Assembly (NCBI GenBank): GCA_022803075.1
Contig: JAFFTF010000001.1
Location: 551,573 to 615,572 of the forward strand
DNA: 64,000 bases
Direction of reading: 5' to 3'
Source of the DNA: Micrococcales bacterium 31B
GTDB lineage: Bacteria; Actinomycetota; Actinomycetes; Actinomycetales; Dermabacteraceae
Shown: in pieces, positions 62,585 through 64,000 of the stretch
How positions within the stretch are numbered: the stretch's first letter is position 1
Layout: every line of letters begins with the position of its first letter
Notes under the pieces: generated by a model
Seen by the model: only the letters and a program-made list of their open reading frames with translations
What the model was told of the DNA's origin: nothing
Databases searched by the model: none
Position numbers and translations under genes: made by a program

Positions 62585-64000
62585 GGCATGAGCCAACTCG
62601 TAGAGGTAGCGAGCGTACGCGGTGGGCGTGAAGTATTCAGGAAACTCGCTTTCGAGGCACGATTCGGAGAGCACCTCCACGGCGGCACTTATGCAGGCGC
62701 GCCGAAAGAAATCGGCACCCTCCGCGAGGCGCGCCGCCTCGCCCTGCATGAAGCGCCCCACGAAATCGACGCTTACCCGATGGCTAGCGCCCTCGGCGTC
62801 CACCGCCTCGGCCCCGCGCCGGATCCACTGCCACAGTTGCATGCGCGAGATCTCAACCGTCGCGGCGTCCTCCATGCGCCCATCAATGACGCACGCACCG
62901 CGGCCGCCGAGCCAGCCACTCAGGTATTCGAGGCAGGCGCGCACGTTCTCGGCGACGCCCGCCACGGTGATGCGACCCGTCACGGTGGTGAGGTCCGTGA
63001 GGTTCTCGGCGCTGATATTGACGGGTGCGAACGGGCGCCCCAGGGCGTTCGGAGCGTCGCCCTGCTCGGCCACAAACTCGGCACGCGCGGTCTCCACGAG
63101 ATCCGGGTGCGCCACCCAGGCACCGTCGAACCCGGCCTTGGCCTCGGCGCGCTTCTCGCGGCCCGTGGCGTCACGAGCGGACGCCAGGGCGGCCGGGTCC
63201 CCAGGGACGGGCGCGAAAGAACTGGGCCCGCCAATCGCGTGCGCGCCGCGCTTGTGGCACGTCTGAATCAGCAGGGTCGAGGCGGCCCGAATAAACGGGG
63301 CCCTCAGCGTGAGGTGCTCACGGTCGGGCAACACCTTGCCGCCCTCGGTGTGCGCGGCCGACTTGATGACGCTGAAAATGTAGTCCCAGTGGCCCACGTT
63401 GAGGCCCGCACTGTGCTCTCGCAGCTCATACAGGATCTCCTCCATCTCGCACGCGGCCGACAGGGTTTCAATGAGGACGGTCGCGCGAATCGTGCCCTGC
63501 GGCAGGCCCAACATGCGTTGGGCCCGCACGAACAGGTCGTTCCAGAGCTTTGCCTCCGCCGCCGACTCGAGTTTGGGCAGGTAGAAGTATGGGCCCCGCC
63601 CGGTCTCCACGAGATACACCGCGTTATGGAACATGAACAGGCCGAAATCCACGATGCTCGCGGAGACACTGTGCCCGTTGCGCGTGACGTGCTTCTCGGC
63701 CAGGTGCCACCCGCGCGGCCGCATCATGAAGGTCGGCGGCGGCGCGAGACGCTCGGGGGAGAGGCGCGCCCCTCCGCGCAGATCGCCCGCCGCGGCCTCC
63801 GGCCTGACCCGACCGCGCACCGCGTCCCGCACGTGGATCTGCCCCTCGATGATGTTCTGCCAGGTGGGGGACAGGGCGTCCTCGAAATCGGCGATGCAGA
63901 CATCGGCGCCGCTACGGTGGGCCCTCGCCAGCATGCGCTGAGTCGCCGGGGTCACGATCTCCACCTGCCGCCGCTCCAGTCCCGGAGCAGGCTCGGCCAC
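62570..64000 (-). CDS. aceB: Malate synthase A (partial, 5' end outside window)
   Basis: 476 residues visible; the N-terminal 40-60 residues of this roughly 530-aa enzyme are beyond the window edge. Condenses glyoxylate and acetyl-CoA to malate in the glyoxylate shunt. Catalytic and binding segments seen: MMRPRGWHLAEKHV with the active Arg, VLIETLSAACEMEEILYELR, GLNVGHWDYIFSVIKSA and GFDGAWVAHPDLV. The GTG at the very end of the window is internal, not a start. Isocitrate lyase is not in view. Confidence 0.94.
   Translation of the reverse strand: MAEPAPGLERRQVEIVTPATQRMLARAHRSGADVCIADFEDALSPTWQNIIEGQIHVRDAVRGRVRPEAAAGDLRGGARLSPERLAPPPTFMMRPRGWHLAEKHVTRNGHSVSASIVDFGLFMFHNAVYLVETGRGPYFYLPKLESAAEAKLWNDLFVRAQRMLGLPQGTIRATVLIETLSAACEMEEILYELREHSAGLNVGHWDYIFSVIKSAAHTEGGKVLPDREHLTLRAPFIRAASTLLIQTCHKRGAHAIGGPSSFAPVPGDPAALASARDATGREKRAEAKAGFDGAWVAHPDLVETARAEFVAEQGDAPNALGRPFAPVNISAENLTDLTTVTGRITVAGVAENVRACLEYLSGWLGGRGACVIDGRMEDAATVEISRMQLWQWIRRGAEAVDAEGASHRVSVDFVGRFMQGEAARLAEGADFFRRACISAAVEVLSESCLESEFPEYFTPTAYARYLYELAHATWQE

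Overview
The window is a chromosomal segment of a high-GC Gram-positive bacterium, an Actinomycete most like the Micrococcales. The signs are a complete actinobacterial division and cell wall (dcw) cluster running from mraZ to divIVA, an HisA/PriA-type isomerase in the histidine cluster, SseB and DUF1844 genes on the way to infC-rpmI-rplT, Ala/Pro-rich protein extensions, frequent GTG starts and several apparently leaderless genes. I cannot name the species. I saw no rRNA, tRNA, CRISPR array, transposase or phage gene.

Layout. (1) 1-2500: the possible 5' end of a divergent gene, DNA polymerase IV (dinB) and a DUF3040 membrane protein closed by a strong terminator. (2) 2500-20290: the dcw cluster mraZ-rsmH-ftsL-ftsI-murE-murF-mraY-murD-ftsW-murG-murC-ftsQ-ftsZ, tightly packed and all on the plus strand. 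It supplies the cytoplasmic steps of peptidoglycan precursor synthesis, lipid I/II formation and the septal synthase and scaffold. (3) 20300-25000: pgeF, sepF, a yggT-type gene, divIVA, lspA and rluD. The yggS gene often found next to pgeF is absent; a 28-bp palindrome lies in the pgeF-sepF gap. (4) 25200-33060: dnaE, followed by an accessory block (flavin/F420-type oxidase, MFS exporter, Gfo/Idh dehydrogenase, S4 protein, YbaK deacylase). (5) 33080-43500: histidine genes hisD, hisC-hisB-(unknown)-hisH-(59-aa membrane protein), a 1011-aa membrane protein with 30-bp repeats, priA and sseB. A UspA protein and a DUF3054 protein lie between hisD and hisC on the other strand.

(6) 43500-47700: a cation diffusion facilitator and an NmrA-like reductase separated by a perfect 15-bp-arm palindrome, then an MFS transporter, aroQ and DUF1844. 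(7) 47700-52520: infC (ATC start, long leader with an attenuator-like hairpin), rpmI and rplT, then an SDR, a PEBP protein and a TrmH-type methyltransferase. (8) 52540-64000: mostly minus-strand accessory genes. These are a membrane protein of unknown function, a ferritin-like/VIT1 iron transporter, a MOSC protein, an M20 amidohydrolase plus MHS transporter with a divergent double-Lrp regulator, a large GH63/MGH1-like glycosidase and a malate synthase cut by the window end.

No defence system or clearly new multi-gene system is evident. The most interesting material is regulatory: MraZ-box clusters, a dyad before ftsZ, palindromes before sepF and between the CDF and NmrA genes, a shared leaderless promoter architecture for his genes, and the infC leader. 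Also notable are unusual protein architectures (long FtsQ and IF-3 extensions, the repeat-bearing membrane protein, the low-complexity insert in the glycosidase) and an uncharacterised gene translationally coupled inside the his operon.
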